A stretch of 58,513 bases of DNA. Source: DATJKD01 sp963728295. GTDB taxonomy: Bacteria > Pseudomonadota > Gammaproteobacteria > Steroidobacterales > Steroidobacteraceae. The notes below the pieces were generated by a model, which ran no database searches, had not been told where the DNA came from, and worked only from the letters and a program-made list of their open reading frames with translations. The stretch lies in NCBI GenBank assembly GCA_963728295.1, contig CAVSKB010000014.1:1-58513 (forward strand), read 5' to 3'. Position 1 is the stretch's first letter. Every line of letters begins with the position of its first letter. Positions 42,601 to 51,164 of this stretch are shown here, in pieces. The position numbers were made by a program, and so were the translations under genes.

Positions 42601-45054
42601 TCAATTGGAGACGAGCGCAAACACCCCGTTCGTGAACGCCGGCACCGCCTTCGCGAGATCCTTGGTCGTGATGTCTGCCAGCAATTTCTCCACCTCGCCC
42701 GGCTCGAGCAGGCGCCCGTACCACAGCCACTCGAGCGCGAGCTTCGCCGAGATCTCCTCGTTGCTCTCCGCCGCCGTCTGCATTCGCCCGAGGAAGTTGC
42801 GCTTGGCTTCCGCCAGCTCCTCCTCCGTCGGCGGCGAGCTCTGGAGCAGCGCGAGCTGCGCGCGCAGAAGCTTTTCCATCGGCTCGACCTTTGCGGGATC
42901 GACGCCCATCGCGAGCGACACGAACGCACGATCGCCGTCGGAGCGGTAGCGGCTGTCGACGTAGTACACGAGCCCGCGTTTCGCGATCGCCTCAGTGCCG
43001 AGCCGGCCCTCGTAGCCGTGCGACAGCACCCACAGCAGCAGACGCCACGCCAGCGCGTCCTTCGATGTCGGCGATGGTGCGGGCACGACGTAACCGAGCT
43101 GCGCCTGCGCGATCGGATGCTCGAGCCGCACGCGCACCATGTCCTTGTCCTTCTCCTCGCGCACCTTGAGCTTAGTCGTGCGCACGGGTGCCGACGCCTT
43201 CATCTGCCCGATCGAGCTCTCGAGCAGGTTGAGCGTCTTGCCGATGTCGAGGTCGCCCACCGCGACGACGAGCGCCGGTCCGATGTCGGGCGCCTTCTCC
43301 GGCGGCTCCATGCCGAGCAGCTCCTCGAATGCGAGCTCGAGTCGCGACTCGGGGTCGGACACGCCGTGCGCCCTCTCGGTCGTGCCCGCCTTCGCGCTGC
43401 CCACAGCCGCGGCGGCGGTCCCGACGGCGTCGCCAATCTCCGCGGAGGTCGAGCGCACGCCGATCGAGGTCATGTTCCACGCGAGCCGATCCGCCGACGC
43501 ACCGCTCCCGATCTCGACCTCGCCGGAAGGCACGAGCACCCGCACGTATGCGGTCGGGCTCAGCGGGAGACGTTGCACGATGGCAGTGACGCCGTTGCGG
43601 AGCGGCGCCACGACGGGCGGCGAGGGCGGCGTCGCCTTCACACTCTCGGACGCGGGCGGCGGCGTCTCGGTGACTGTGTCCTCCGCCGGTGCGGGCGCGA
43701 TCTGTGCGATCGTGACCGGCCTGCCTGCGTGATACCAGCCGATCGTGCGCTGGTGCGGCTGGAGGTAGCGCACGGCGATGTCTTGCACCTGCTCCGCCGT
43801 CGTGCCGTCGATCGCTTGAGGCAGCGCGAGGAAGGGCCCGAGCGCGTTGAGTCCCGCGTAGAAGGCGAGCTGGTGCGCGGCGTCCTCCGTCGTCTCTACG
43901 TCGAAGACGAGCTCCGCGTGCACGCGCCCGCGCGCCACCGCCATGCGCTTCTCGCTCGTCGCCTTGTCGCGCAGGATGGCGAGGCGCGCTTCGATCGCGT
44001 CCTCGATCTTCTTCGTGTCCGTGCCGGCGAGGACGCTGCCCGAGATCGCGAAGATGTAGGGCTGTGCGGCGGGCGGCAGCCACGTCTCCATCTCATCGGC
44101 GACGCCCTTGAGCAGCGAGCCGTCGCGCACGGGCGCACCCGAGAGACCCTGACCGAAGTTGACCCCGTCGCTGCCGCCCAGCAGCTCCTGCATGAGCACG
44201 AACGCTGGAAAATCCGGGCTGCCGGCGGCTGGCGCACGGTAGACGATCTCGAAGTAGCTCGCTTCGCCCGCGCCCTCGAGATTCACGCGTCGCTCTCCGG
44301 CCTGCGGCGGCTCGGTCGTGTTCGGCGGCGGCGTGGGCTCGGACGCCGGATACTTGCCGAAGAGCTCGGCGACGCGCTTGCGCACGGCCTTCGTGTCGAC
44401 GTCGCCGACGACGACGAGCACGGCGTTCGAGGCCTTGTAGTGCTCGCGGTAGAAGGCGACGAGGTCGTCGCGCCCGATGGCACGCACGTCGCTCTCCCAG
44501 CCGATCGTGTTGTTGCGGTAGGGATGCGCGAGCAGCGAAGTGTAGACCACGGCATCGTTCAGGACCGTCGCGGGATCGTTCTCGTAGCCGTGCAGCTCCG
44601 CGAGCACGGCCCCGCGCTCGGCCTCGACCTCCTTCTCCGGGATAAGCAGGCGCCCTAGTCGGTCAGCCTCGATGCGCAGCGCGAGGTCGAGCTGGTCCTT
44701 CGGCAGCGTCTCGAAGTAGGTCGTCTGGTCGATCCAGGTGTAGCCGTGCCACTCGCCGCCGACGCCGGAGATGCGGGTCGTCACCTGCGTGGCCGGGAAG
44801 TTCTCCGTTGCGCGGAAGGCCATGTGCTCGAGGTAATGCGCGAGGCCCGTGCGCCCGTACTCCTCGTCACGCGCGCCCGTGCGATAGAGCATCTGAACGC
44901 TCACGACGGGCAGGCTGTGCTCCTCGAGCACGATCAGACGGAGGCCGTTGTCGAGCCGGTCCATCGTCGCCTGGCGGAGATCCAGCGCCGCGGCGGCGAC
45001 GCCTGGCAGGCACGCGAGGACGATCCACCAGGCAAGGCGTAGTCTTCGCTGCAT
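42601..45054 (-). CDS. M16 family zinc metalloprotease (pitrilysin-like, two-domain)
   Basis: 817 residues from ATG 45054 (GGGGAAGATGGA upstream). A signal peptide (LRLAWWIVLACLPGVAAAA) directs export. The N-half carries the inverted zinc motif HYLEHMAF (HxxEH) and the downstream Glu in EKEVEAERGAVLAELHGYEN. The C-half, after a Pro/Thr/Glu-rich linker near residue 470, is the inactive partner domain (WNMTSIGVRSTSAEIGDAVG, LLLWVLSHGYEGRLGTEAIA, RGLVYYVDSRYRSDGDRAFV). Together they form the clam-shell chamber that degrades small unfolded peptides in the periplasm. The codon use is extreme in G/C at third positions. Confidence 0.94.
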   Translation of the reverse strand: MQRRLRLAWWIVLACLPGVAAAALDLRQATMDRLDNGLRLIVLEEHSLPVVSVQMLYRTGARDEEYGRTGLAHYLEHMAFRATENFPATQVTTRISGVGGEWHGYTWIDQTTYFETLPKDQLDLALRIEADRLGRLLIPEKEVEAERGAVLAELHGYENDPATVLNDAVVYTSLLAHPYRNNTIGWESDVRAIGRDDLVAFYREHYKASNAVLVVVGDVDTKAVRKRVAELFGKYPASEPTPPPNTTEPPQAGERRVNLEGAGEASYFEIVYRAPAAGSPDFPAFVLMQELLGGSDGVNFGQGLSGAPVRDGSLLKGVADEMETWLPPAAQPYIFAISGSVLAGTDTKKIEDAIEARLAILRDKATSEKRMAVARGRVHAELVFDVETTEDAAHQLAFYAGLNALGPFLALPQAIDGTTAEQVQDIAVRYLQPHQRTIGWYHAGRPVTIAQIAPAPAEDTVTETPPPASESVKATPPSPPVVAPLRNGVTAIVQRLPLSPTAYVRVLVPSGEVEIGSGASADRLAWNMTSIGVRSTSAEIGDAVGTAAAAVGSAKAGTTERAHGVSDPESRLELAFEELLGMEPPEKAPDIGPALVVAVGDLDIGKTLNLLESSIGQMKASAPVRTTKLKVREEKDKDMVRVRLEHPIAQAQLGYVVPAPSPTSKDALAWRLLLWVLSHGYEGRLGTEAIAKRGLVYYVDSRYRSDGDRAFVSLAMGVDPAKVEPMEKLLRAQLALLQSSPPTEEELAEAKRNFLGRMQTAAESNEEISAKLALEWLWYGRLLEPGEVEKLLADITTKDLAKAVPAFTNGVFALVSN

Positions 45055-45234
45055 TCCATCTTCCCCTGTTTCCCGAGAGGCGAAGATCATCGGCTGAGGC
45101 CGCGCGGATTCGCAAGCATCGGGAAGCGCGGGTCTCGCGGCCCGTCCGGGTGGCCAGCGGCAAGCATTCCGGCAGGCGCCTCCAGGGTGTGCGAGTATCT
45201 CTGGAACAACAAGGGTTCGAAGTGGGGATCAGGC

Positions 45235-45852
45235 ATGAACGTTATTGGGGCTGGAGTCGGCCGCACGGGGACTTACTCGCTGAAGCTTGCCATCAATCAG
45301 CTTGGCTTTGGCGCATGTCACCATATGGAAGAAGTTCTTCATGACATGGCTGTCCACGTACCCCTATGGTCCGCTGCATTGGGTGGACGTCCTGACTGGC
45401 AAGTACTCTACGGCGGCTATGAAAGCGCGGTTGATTGGCCTACGGCGGGCTTTTTTCGGGAGTTACTCGAGGTGTATCCATCAGCCAGGTTCGTGCTAAC
45501 TGTTCGCAGTCCAGAAAGCTGGGCGGACAGTTTTGATGCAACGATCTATAAGGCTCTCGCTGAGAGAGATCACGCGCCACCCGAAAAGAAGGAGTGGCTC
45601 GAGATGGTTGCTGGCGTAGTCTCCAAGACAGGATTTCCGGGTGGCCTTGATCGCGCCGGCCTCATTGACGCGTTTTCGGCTCATAACGACGCAGTAAGGA
45701 GCGCAGTTCCGGCCAGTCAGCTGCTTGTCTATCAAGTAAGGGACGGGTGGGAACCACTCTGCGCATTTCTCGGCACGCCAGTTCCAACTGAGCCGTTCCC
45801 GCGCACCAACGACCGTGCAGAATTCTGGGACCGAGTTACCGGGAAAATCTGA
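45235..45852 (+). CDS. Sulfotransferase family protein
   Basis: 205 residues from ATG 45235 (GGGGATCA upstream). The PAPS 5'-phosphate-binding loop is MNVIGAGVGRTGTYSLKLAI, followed by NQLGFGACHHMEEVLHDMAV and WPTAGFFRELLEVYPSARFV. LTVRSPESWADSFDATIYKA is the 3'-phosphate-binding region. This is the Sulfotransfer_4 pattern, usually 200-230 residues, so it is complete. The acceptor is unknown. Base composition is lower in G+C than the M16 gene beside it. Confidence 0.88.
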   Translation: MNVIGAGVGRTGTYSLKLAINQLGFGACHHMEEVLHDMAVHVPLWSAALGGRPDWQVLYGGYESAVDWPTAGFFRELLEVYPSARFVLTVRSPESWADSFDATIYKALAERDHAPPEKKEWLEMVAGVVSKTGFPGGLDRAGLIDAFSAHNDAVRSAVPASQLLVYQVRDGWEPLCAFLGTPVPTEPFPRTNDRAEFWDRVTGKI

Positions 45853-45938
45853 CAACCGACGGGTCCCGCGAAGCGGGCCTGAACAGCGGCGGATCTGGCG
45901 CCGTAGGGCGGCCTCCCACAAGAAGTCGCTCCGGTGAT

Positions 45939-46940
45939 CTAGATACCGCAACCTTCGAGATTGCGCAGGTGCCGATCTATCTCGCGAGCGTCGAGGAATG
46001 ATCCGCGAAAGCTGTTTTGCACCAGCGTCAGGACCTGCGAGCGGGACAGTTGCAGATTCTCGACGACAGCGACGAAGTTGTCGTGGAGGTAGCCGCCGAA
46101 GTAGGCGGGATCATCCGAATTCACGGTGGCCCGTAACCCCTGCTCGAGCATGCGCTTGAGCGGATGCTGATGAAGGTCGCGTACCGATCCCAGGCGAAGA
46201 TTCGAGAGAGGACACACTGTCAGCGCCATCTGCGACTGCCGCAGGCGCTCGACGAGTGCGTCGTCCTCGAGCGATCGGTTGCCATGATCGAGCCGCTCCA
46301 CCTGCAGCAGATCGAGCGCCTCGCGCACGTACTCAGGCGGACCTTCCTCTCCAGCATGCGCCACGAGGCGCAATCCGCGTGCACGCGCGGCGGCGAATAC
46401 CCGCGCGAACTTGGCGGGGGGATGACCCACCTCGGAAGAATCGAGTCCCACGCCGGTCAGGTGTTCGAGCCAGGGCTCCGCGTGTTCAAGCGTTTCCAGC
46501 GCATCCGACTCGGGCAGATCGCGCAGGAAGCACAGGATCAGCTTCGCCGTCATGCCGAGCGAAGATGCTTCGTTCAAGCCACTGACGATTCCGCGGATCA
46601 CCGTGCCAAGCTCGACACCGCGTCGTGTATGGCCTTGCGGATCGAAGAACACTTCGACGTGCACCACACCGTCGGCCTGCGCCCGTTGCAGATACGCGGC
46701 GGTCAGCTCGTGGAAATCCTCCTCCGTCTGCAGTACCGACATGCCCTGGTAGTAGATGGCGAGGAAGTCGTCGAGCTTCTCGAACTCGTAGGCCGCGCGG
46801 ATCTGCTCCACGGTCTGCAGCGCAAGCTCGACGCGATTGCGTCGCGCAAACGTCAGCATCATCTCCGGCTCGAGCGTACCCTCCAGGTGCAGGTGCAGCT
46901 CAGCCTTTGGCAGCGTTCGAATCCAGTCGTGCGGGGCCAT
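45939..46940 (-). CDS. add: Adenosine/adenine deaminase
   Basis: 333 residues. Motifs in order: PKAELHLHLEGTLEPEMMLT (metal HxH), HVEVFFDPQGHTRRG, VGLDSSEVGHPPAKF, RLVAHAGEEGPPEYVREALD (metal His and catalytic Glu), VERLDHGNRSLED and LRATVNSDDPAYFGGYLHDN (metal Asp). The HAGEEGPPEY and NSDDPAYFGGY forms are those of the adenosine-deaminase-like adenine deaminases (EC 3.5.4.2), so the substrate may be adenine rather than adenosine. Cytosolic purine salvage. Single gene. Confidence 0.9.
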   Translation of the reverse strand: MAPHDWIRTLPKAELHLHLEGTLEPEMMLTFARRNRVELALQTVEQIRAAYEFEKLDDFLAIYYQGMSVLQTEEDFHELTAAYLQRAQADGVVHVEVFFDPQGHTRRGVELGTVIRGIVSGLNEASSLGMTAKLILCFLRDLPESDALETLEHAEPWLEHLTGVGLDSSEVGHPPAKFARVFAAARARGLRLVAHAGEEGPPEYVREALDLLQVERLDHGNRSLEDDALVERLRQSQMALTVCPLSNLRLGSVRDLHQHPLKRMLEQGLRATVNSDDPAYFGGYLHDNFVAVVENLQLSRSQVLTLVQNSFRGSFLDAREIDRHLRNLEGCGI

Positions 46941-47033
46941 GGCCCGTCACTTTAGGCTACGTTTCATGAAACTTCGACTTGTCGAGAGCCTATGGCCGCC
47001 GCCCGAGTGCGGCGACGCGCGTCCCTCGCGGCG

Positions 47034-47083
47034 GGAGGGAAGTGAGTTCGGTGGGAGGCCGCGCGGGTGCTCGCGAAGGCGCC
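47034..47083. repeat. GC-rich dispersed repeat, copy 3 of 3
   Basis: AAGTGAGTTCGGTGGGAGGC and GCGGGTGCTCGCGAAGGCGC match copies at 13071-13118 and 30535-30571. The preceding bases GCGCGTCCCTCGCGGCGGGA also resemble 13052-13075. GTGCTCGCGA recurs 20 bp further on. Confidence 0.55.
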
Positions 47084-47203
47084 ACAGTGGATGCGCACGC
47101 AAGTGCTCGCGAGTGCGCTCCGCGGACCTGCCGAACCGGTCACGAAGCATTGTCGTGCCCCATCGCAAACCACAGACCTCACTGCCCGAGAGATCAGCCA
47201 GCT

Positions 47204-47611
47204 ATGAACCGATATGTGAATCCTACTGAGCAACTCGTGACGGAGGTTGTGGTAAGGGACATAAGGCTCTCCGTTGACTTTTACCGGCATCTGGGATTCG
47301 AACTCCTTAGAGACGGCGGTGATTTCGTGGAACTAACCTGGGAAGATCACCGCCTTTTTCTTGCCGAGCTCTCCGCATTTCGCGATGCGCGTGGTGCGGC
47401 TTTGGCCACAGCTCCACCGTTTCCAGTCGCTAACGTCCGAGTGATGGTCCCCAACGTCGACGAATACTGGAAGCTCGTGAACGAAATCGGCGCACAGGTC
47501 ATCGTTCCAGTTGCCGATCGCTATTATGGCCTGCGTGATTTCACCATCGCTGATCCGGACGGGTTCGGCGTCCGGTTTGCAAGTGTGTTGAGGAAAAGAA
47601 GTACTGAGATC
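47204..47611 (+). CDS. VOC family protein, 3' end unclear
   Basis: ATG 47204 begins MNRYVNPTEQLVTEVVVRDI, followed by LSVDFYRHLGFELLRDGGDF, NVRVMVPNVDEYWKLVNEIG and YGLRDFTIADPDGFGVRFAS, a complete VOC module pair as in bleomycin-resistance/glyoxalase proteins. A normal member would end around VLRKR (about 47600). Here the frame has no stop and runs on through the antisense of the permease to 48979. The stop was probably lost by a small deletion at the junction with the convergent permease gene; the end given is where homology should finish. Confidence 0.7.
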
Positions 47612-47629
47612 GAGCCTCCCGCACGAAAC

Positions 47630-48976
47630 TCAGCCGGGGCGGGGCCGCAGCCGCAGCACCACGTACACGACGACCAGCACGGCCAAGGCGATGCCGATCG
47701 CCGTCCACTCGGCGGCCTTGAGCGTGGTGACGATGGCGACCATCGCGGCGACTGCGACCAACGGAATCGAGGCGCCGCCCGGCAGCCGGAAGGGCCGCTC
47801 CCCGCGCTCGCGCAGGTCCAGCGCCTGTGCACGCCACGCGGCGACGCTGACCAGGACGTAGACCAGGCAGATCGCGCCGCCGGAAATCAGCGCCAGCGCG
47901 TCGAAGCTGCCGCCAATCGCCAGCGCCCACTCCAGCACGGTGTTGACGGTGAGCGCCGCGAGCGGCACGCGATGCTTCGCGCTCACCGTGCCGAGCACGC
48001 GCGGCAGGTAGCGGTCGCGGCCCAGCGCGAACACGAGGCGCGCGGTGCCGAACATGTTGCCCATCAAGAACCCAGTCATCGAGATGCAGGCGGTGATGAG
48101 CAGCAGCACGCGTCCCGGCGACCACAGGGCACCCGCGGTGTCCGCGACGGGCACGCCGCTTTCGGCCAGCTGCGCGCCCAGCAACCCCTGGCCGACAATC
48201 TGGATCGCCAGATACAGCACCACCACCAGCGCGATCGCGACGAGGGTCGCGCGCGGCACGTCGCGCGCCGGATCGTTGATCTCGCCCGACGGTATCAGCG
48301 CGGTTTCCATCCCCGAGTAAGCGAACATCACCAGCACCATGGAAGCGCCGAGCGCGCCCCACGAGGGCACGTCGCCGGGCGCAAAGCTCACCTGCGACCA
48401 GTCGACCAGGAACAGGCCGATGCCGGCGAGCAGGAACAGCGGGGTCAGTTTCAACGCGGCGAGTGTCGTGATCGCTCTGGCGCCGAGCTTGACGCCGAAG
48501 ACATTGAGCGCGAAAAGCGATCCGTACACCGCGGTCAGCAACAGCCCGCGCGGCAGGGGCGGCGCAAGCGCGGGCACGAGATTGGCGACCTGGACCGACA
48601 GGGCCGCGGCCACGCCCGCACTGGAGGTAAAGTTGCTGATCCACATCAACGCGCCGGCGACGAAGCCTGCAAACGGACCGAAGGTCGCGCTGAGATAGCT
48701 GTACGGACCGCCGGTGACCTGCACGCGACTGCCGACCGCGGCGAAGCAGAGCGCGATGGGAACGATCGCGAGCGCACCGGCGATCAGCGCCAGGGGCGCA
48801 GCCGGGCCCATCTGTGCGGCGAGGGCCGAAGGCATGCGAAAAATGCCGCCGCCCACGATCACGTTGATCACTGCCGCCGTCAGCGCGAAGAGCCCCACCG
48901 CGCGCAGCAGCGCGGCGTCGCCTTGCAGTGGCAGGGAGTGTGGAGGCGGTGTCTGGTCGGTCATGGAGTCACTCAT
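47630..48976 (-). CDS. APC-family amino-acid permease
   Basis: 448 residues from ATG 48976 (MSDSMTDQTPPPHSLPLQGD). Twelve transmembrane helices are visible. Helix 1 has the unwound Gly-rich APC motif VINVIVGGGIFRMPSALAAQ, then VTGGPYSYLSATFGPFAGFV, LVMFAYSGMETALIPSGEIN, VPRATLVAIALVVVLYLAIQ and MFGTARLVFALGRDRYLPRV. The set is that of LeuT-fold amino-acid transporters. Imports or exchanges amino acids at the inner membrane; substrate unknown. Its 3' end abuts the convergent VOC gene. Confidence 0.92.
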   Translation of the reverse strand: MSDSMTDQTPPPHSLPLQGDAALLRAVGLFALTAAVINVIVGGGIFRMPSALAAQMGPAAPLALIAGALAIVPIALCFAAVGSRVQVTGGPYSYLSATFGPFAGFVAGALMWISNFTSSAGVAAALSVQVANLVPALAPPLPRGLLLTAVYGSLFALNVFGVKLGARAITTLAALKLTPLFLLAGIGLFLVDWSQVSFAPGDVPSWGALGASMVLVMFAYSGMETALIPSGEINDPARDVPRATLVAIALVVVLYLAIQIVGQGLLGAQLAESGVPVADTAGALWSPGRVLLLITACISMTGFLMGNMFGTARLVFALGRDRYLPRVLGTVSAKHRVPLAALTVNTVLEWALAIGGSFDALALISGGAICLVYVLVSVAAWRAQALDLRERGERPFRLPGGASIPLVAVAAMVAIVTTLKAAEWTAIGIALAVLVVVYVVLRLRPRPG

Positions 48977-49162
48977 TGATTCGGTGCCAGCGGGTCGGCC
49001 GGCGCCGCGCAGGCGTGACAAACGCTTGCGGCATCACCGGTGTGAGCGCCATGCCGTCGGGCTCACCCTCGACAGGTTAGGTGCGCTGGTTCGAAGACGA
49101 CCTAGGGCTACTTCGCTCGCGGTTCCCATTCGGCTCACCGCACCGCACGGGGGAAGTAGCGT

Positions 49163-49528
49163 CTACTTCGCTGCTCCACATTTTTCCAGCATCTCTCCGA
49201 GGACCATCAGCGCGGCCTGCTGCTCGGACTCGCTCATCTTGGAGTTGATGACTCTGGCTTCCTCGGGCTTGCCTTGCATGTCGAGAATCATCGCCCGGTA
49301 TCCGTCCGACGATAGCGACGATCTCGCGACCCCTGCCCCGCATTTGCAGAACGCATCTCTCGTAACGCCCAATTCCGCGTCGAGCATCTGACTGGCGGAC
49401 CCCTGTCCTTCGTTCATGCACGCTGCCACGAACTCCGAGTCACTCGGCCCCCGGTCGCACGCCGTGAACAAGGCGCCAACGACAACCGCCATTGCGAGGC
49501 GTGACATGTTTCCCAGTTCCTCGAACAT
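49163..49528 (-). CDS. Small lipoprotein of unknown function
   Basis: 121 residues from ATG 49526-49528 with GGAGGTGG upstream. LAMAVVVGALFTACDRG is a lipoprotein signal with lipobox LFTAC. The mature part is about 95 residues with four Cys (AACMNEGQGS, RDAFCKCGAGVARS, EMLEKCGAAK) and a helical middle (YRAMILDMQGKPEEARVINS). A C-x-C pair and paired cysteines suggest disulfides. Not recognised. It faces the symporter operon across 275 bp. Confidence 0.75.
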   Translation of the reverse strand: MFEELGNMSRLAMAVVVGALFTACDRGPSDSEFVAACMNEGQGSASQMLDAELGVTRDAFCKCGAGVARSSLSSDGYRAMILDMQGKPEEARVINSKMSESEQQAALMVLGEMLEKCGAAK

Positions 49529-49803
49529 TGTTTCCACCTCCGGTCTGATACGGCCCGGGGGCCGCAGTGTCATTTCCCACAGGGCGCTTGGATTTGCCGG
49601 TTGCGCGTCGTACTCGCGCACGCCGCCGCCGAGTGATTGTCCCTTGCCATGGACCCCCACGTTTTGTGTTCTGGTTCTACGGGCCGTATAAACCCATTGA
49701 GCGGGCCACGCAAGCCCACCATTGAGCGCCCGCAACATCCGGAGGTGGTTCGACTCCAGCACGGCGCACCAAGATCAAGCGAATGTGGCTGCGTTGTGAA
49801 ACC

Positions 49804-51159
49804 CTAGTCGGGTTGATCACGCAGCATACTGACACTGCAGAATACGACCAGACTTGCGCCCAGTCCAAAAAAAATGGGCGAATTGGCATCCAGACCATCT
49901 TTCATGAGAAAGAAAATCGTGACCACCGCGCTGACCGCCATGCTGGTTATGGCTGCCGCCGCACTGCAACGCTTCCAGTAGATGGCGCCGACGATTGGAA
50001 CAAGGATCGAGCCCACCAGCAAATCGTAGGCAATGGTCAGCGGCTTGAATACATCGTTGAGGGCCAGTGAACAGGCGAGGGCAAGTACACCCATTGCCAG
50101 AGTGCTGACACGATCCGCACGCAGCGTCGACTTCCCGCCGATCCTGGGCAATACGTCCTCGGCGAACGTCGTCGCGGCTGCCATCAAGGTTGCGCTGGCC
50201 GTAGACATCATCGCCGCGAGAGCCGCCGCGACAACGATGCCGCGGATTCCGTTCGGTAGTGTCGCGTGGACGACGCTTGCAAAAGCAGCGTTTGGATCTG
50301 CAAGCGGCGGTAAAAGCACTTTTGCCGCCATTCCGATCAACGCACCGCAGACGCCATAGAGCACGCAATAAATGGCGGCGGCGGCTCCGGCGAAACGCGC
50401 CACATTCACGCTTCTTGCCGTGAACACGCGCTGCCAGATGTCCTGGCCGATCATGATGCCGAGAAAATAGTTCAGCGCGAATCCGAGGAACATCGGCAAC
50501 CCGAGCGTCGCGAGCGAGAAATGAGATGCCGGCAGCAAATGGTGCATGGCGGCCCAACCGCCCGCTTGCTGAATCGACATCGGGGCGAGTAAAAACATCA
50601 TTCCGACCGTCATGATGAAAAACTGCACGATGTCCGTCAGCGTGATCGACCACATGCCGCCGATGACAGAATAGAGAACGACGATGCCTCCGCCGAGCAG
50701 AACTCCGCCCCAAAACGGCAGCCCAAACAGGCCGTGGAGAATCGTGCCGCATGCCACGATCGAAGCCACGGCGACCATGAGCGCATACGCAATCATGATG
50801 ACGGCGCCACTTGATCTCGCGGCTGAGTTGTAACGTCGCTGGAGCAGCTCGGTCACGGTGACAAGATTCAGGCGAACCAGGCGACGTGAAAGAAACAGGC
50901 TGATGACCAGGATACCGAGCCCCAGCAGGGTGCAAAACCAGAGTCCCGACAGGCCGTACACGTAACCCAGCCGAACCGTACCGACGGTCGAAGCCCCGCC
51001 CAGAACGACGGTGGACAAAGTGGCGGCGTACATGACAGGCCCGAGCCGGCGCCCCGCGACCAGGTAGTCTTCACGACTGCGCGCGCGACGCAGGCTGTAC
51101 CATCCAATCAGTACGAGGCCGAGTGCATAGGCGAGCAAGATGACGAGATCAAGCGTCAT
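49804..51159 (-). CDS. Sodium:solute symporter (SSS family)
   Basis: 451 residues with about 12-13 transmembrane helices. Family blocks: SLRRARSREDYLVAGRRLGP, TLSTVVLGGASTVGTVRLGY (helix 1 sodium-site region), LVTVTELLQRRYNSAARSSG, VLYSVIGGMWSITLTDIVQF, MIGQDIWQRVFTARSVNVAR and RGIVVAAALAAMMSTASATL. Imports a small organic solute with Na+. It starts 5 bp after the ureohydrolase stop, so the two are one operon; the transported solute is probably a guanidino compound. Confidence 0.92.
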   Translation of the reverse strand: MTLDLVILLAYALGLVLIGWYSLRRARSREDYLVAGRRLGPVMYAATLSTVVLGGASTVGTVRLGYVYGLSGLWFCTLLGLGILVISLFLSRRLVRLNLVTVTELLQRRYNSAARSSGAVIMIAYALMVAVASIVACGTILHGLFGLPFWGGVLLGGGIVVLYSVIGGMWSITLTDIVQFFIMTVGMMFLLAPMSIQQAGGWAAMHHLLPASHFSLATLGLPMFLGFALNYFLGIMIGQDIWQRVFTARSVNVARFAGAAAAIYCVLYGVCGALIGMAAKVLLPPLADPNAAFASVVHATLPNGIRGIVVAAALAAMMSTASATLMAAATTFAEDVLPRIGGKSTLRADRVSTLAMGVLALACSLALNDVFKPLTIAYDLLVGSILVPIVGAIYWKRCSAAAAITSMAVSAVVTIFFLMKDGLDANSPIFFGLGASLVVFCSVSMLRDQPD

Positions 51160-51164
51160 GTCGC

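Noticed and set aside
42526..44658. 710-codon forward reading frame
   Set aside because: Fully antisense to the M16 protease, whose frame carries HxxEH and a signal peptide. The forward translation is Arg/His/Asp-rich with no domain; a by-product of GC-rich codon bias.
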